Source: Chryseobacterium sp. c4a
Lineage (GTDB): Bacteria; Bacteroidota; Bacteroidia; Flavobacteriales; Weeksellaceae
Length of the DNA stretch: 64,000 nucleotides
Direction: 5' to 3'
Assembly (NCBI RefSeq): GCF_009900745.1
Contig: NZ_WXVU01000009.1
Location: 124,001-188,000 of the forward strand
Of this stretch, positions 63,462-64,000 are shown piece after piece; within the stretch, counting starts at the first letter, position 1, and each line of letters starts with the position of its first letter. The position numbers and the translations under genes are program-made. The notes under the pieces were generated by a model. The model did not search any database and was not told where the DNA came from. It was given only the letters and a program-made list of their open reading frames with translations.

Positions 63462-64000
63462 CTAGCTTCTTCTGCTCATCAAAATATTCAGGATATACCA
63501 AAATAAAAGCATAATAGAAGCAAAAAGTTGTAATGCTGCTCCTACATACTGATTCGTAGCATAAGAATCTTTAAGTTTACTGGTTTGATATAAAATCGTT
63601 GCAGAAGCCAGAATTACCATTCCTACAGAGAACCATAATCCAAGATTAAAACCAAAAGCCATTCCACCAATGATTAATCCAATGGAAACAAATCCTCCGA
63701 TAATGATAATGTTTCTTAAAAAAGAAAAATCTCTCTTAGAAGTAAAAGCTACTGCAGAAATACCCGCAAACATAGCAACCGTTAAAGTAGCTGCCTGGAA
63801 GATAATATTAGCACCGCCAGCAACATTAGTTGCGATATAAAGTAATGGTAAAAAGATTACAGCTTCCAATACAACATAGAAACCTAAACCAAGATACTGA
63901 GTAGATTGACTTTGCGAAAGTGACCATTTAGAAGCCAAAATAGAAGCCAGCCAGAAAACTCCAATGATCAACAACCAGGTAAATCTTCCCTGAAACATCA
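63462..64000 (-). CDS. Bax inhibitor-1/YccA family membrane protein, N-terminus beyond the window
   Basis: The frame is open to the window edge; the visible 178+ residues carry about six hydrophobic helices and BI-1 features (FQAATLTVAMFAGISAVAFTSKRDFSFL; C-terminal LQLFASIMLLFWYILNILM). Full-length members are ~230-250 residues, so ~60 residues are missing. BI-1 proteins are inner-membrane ion-channel-like proteins; YccA-type members modulate FtsH. The Met near 63998 is probably internal. Confidence 0.88.
   Translation of the reverse strand, partial: MFQGRFTWLLIIGVFWLASILASKWSLSQSQSTQYLGLGFYVVLEAVIFLPLLYIATNVAGGANIIFQAATLTVAMFAGISAVAFTSKRDFSFLRNIIIIGGFVSIGLIIGGMAFGFNLGLWFSVGMVILASATILYQTSKLKDSYATNQYVGAALQLFASIMLLFWYILNILMSRRS

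Overview
The window looks like chromosomal DNA of a flavobacterium of the Chryseobacterium type (Bacteroidota, Weeksellaceae). The reasons are the low GC content, SusC/SusD pairs, T9SS type A sorting domains, GLPGLI, DUF4876, DUF6850 and DUF6952 families, many secreted proteins and lipoproteins, and promoters of the form TTTG-N19-21-TAnnTTTG. I see no rRNA, tRNA, CRISPR array, transposase, phage gene or obvious genomic island.

Layout. 1-12.5 kb is mostly housekeeping on the minus strand: a truncated S9 peptidase, DoxX, Era, a methyltransferase coupled to methionine aminopeptidase, a HAD-like hydrolase, an acyl-ACP desaturase, GpmI and a secreted metalloprotease. A Crp/Fnr regulator and an SMR exporter lie on the plus strand. 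12.6-25.5 kb holds SUI1/YciH, an LRR protein, a T9SS-exported PhoX-like protein, a di-heme peroxidase with a long extra N-terminal domain, a nucleoside phosphorylase, an OhrR-like regulator coupled to an NAD(P)-binding protein, a secreted protein with YadA-like head repeats, Tag and FabI.

25.6-38.2 kb is a polysaccharide utilization locus (SusC, SusD, GH30, GH3, GH16, GH30, minus strand). It is divergent from an MFS transporter and a Nudix-type regulator with a degenerate Nudix box. The enzyme set points to a beta-glucan, probably with beta-1,6 linkages. The two arms share a 177-bp promoter region with two palindromes.

38.4-41.7 kb has a glutaryl-CoA-dehydrogenase-like enzyme and a T9SS-exported alpha/beta hydrolase. 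42.2-48.9 kb is the most intriguing unit: a compact four-gene operon of a TonB-dependent receptor, a DUF4876 lipoprotein, a DUF6850 outer-membrane barrel and a di-heme cytochrome c peroxidase, preceded by a Fur-box-like sequence. I propose an iron-regulated outer-membrane uptake and periplasmic redox system whose substrate is unknown. 49-57 kb holds a patatin/Omp85 fusion, an AddB-like nuclease coupled to a DUF922 protein and a lipoprotein, RsmG and a GLPGLI protein. 57.2-64 kb holds an aminotransferase, an M16 peptidase, a peroxiredoxin-thioredoxin-DUF6952 cluster and a truncated BI-1 protein.

The intergenic DNA is also unusual. Three gaps carry arrays of degenerate 7-mers and one carries 8-mers. 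Each has two arms that are roughly reverse complements of each other. In one locus the superunit spacing differs by exact multiples of 7 bp. A GGGCTAAAGCCC repeat occurs twice, and there are several near-perfect terminator hairpins.
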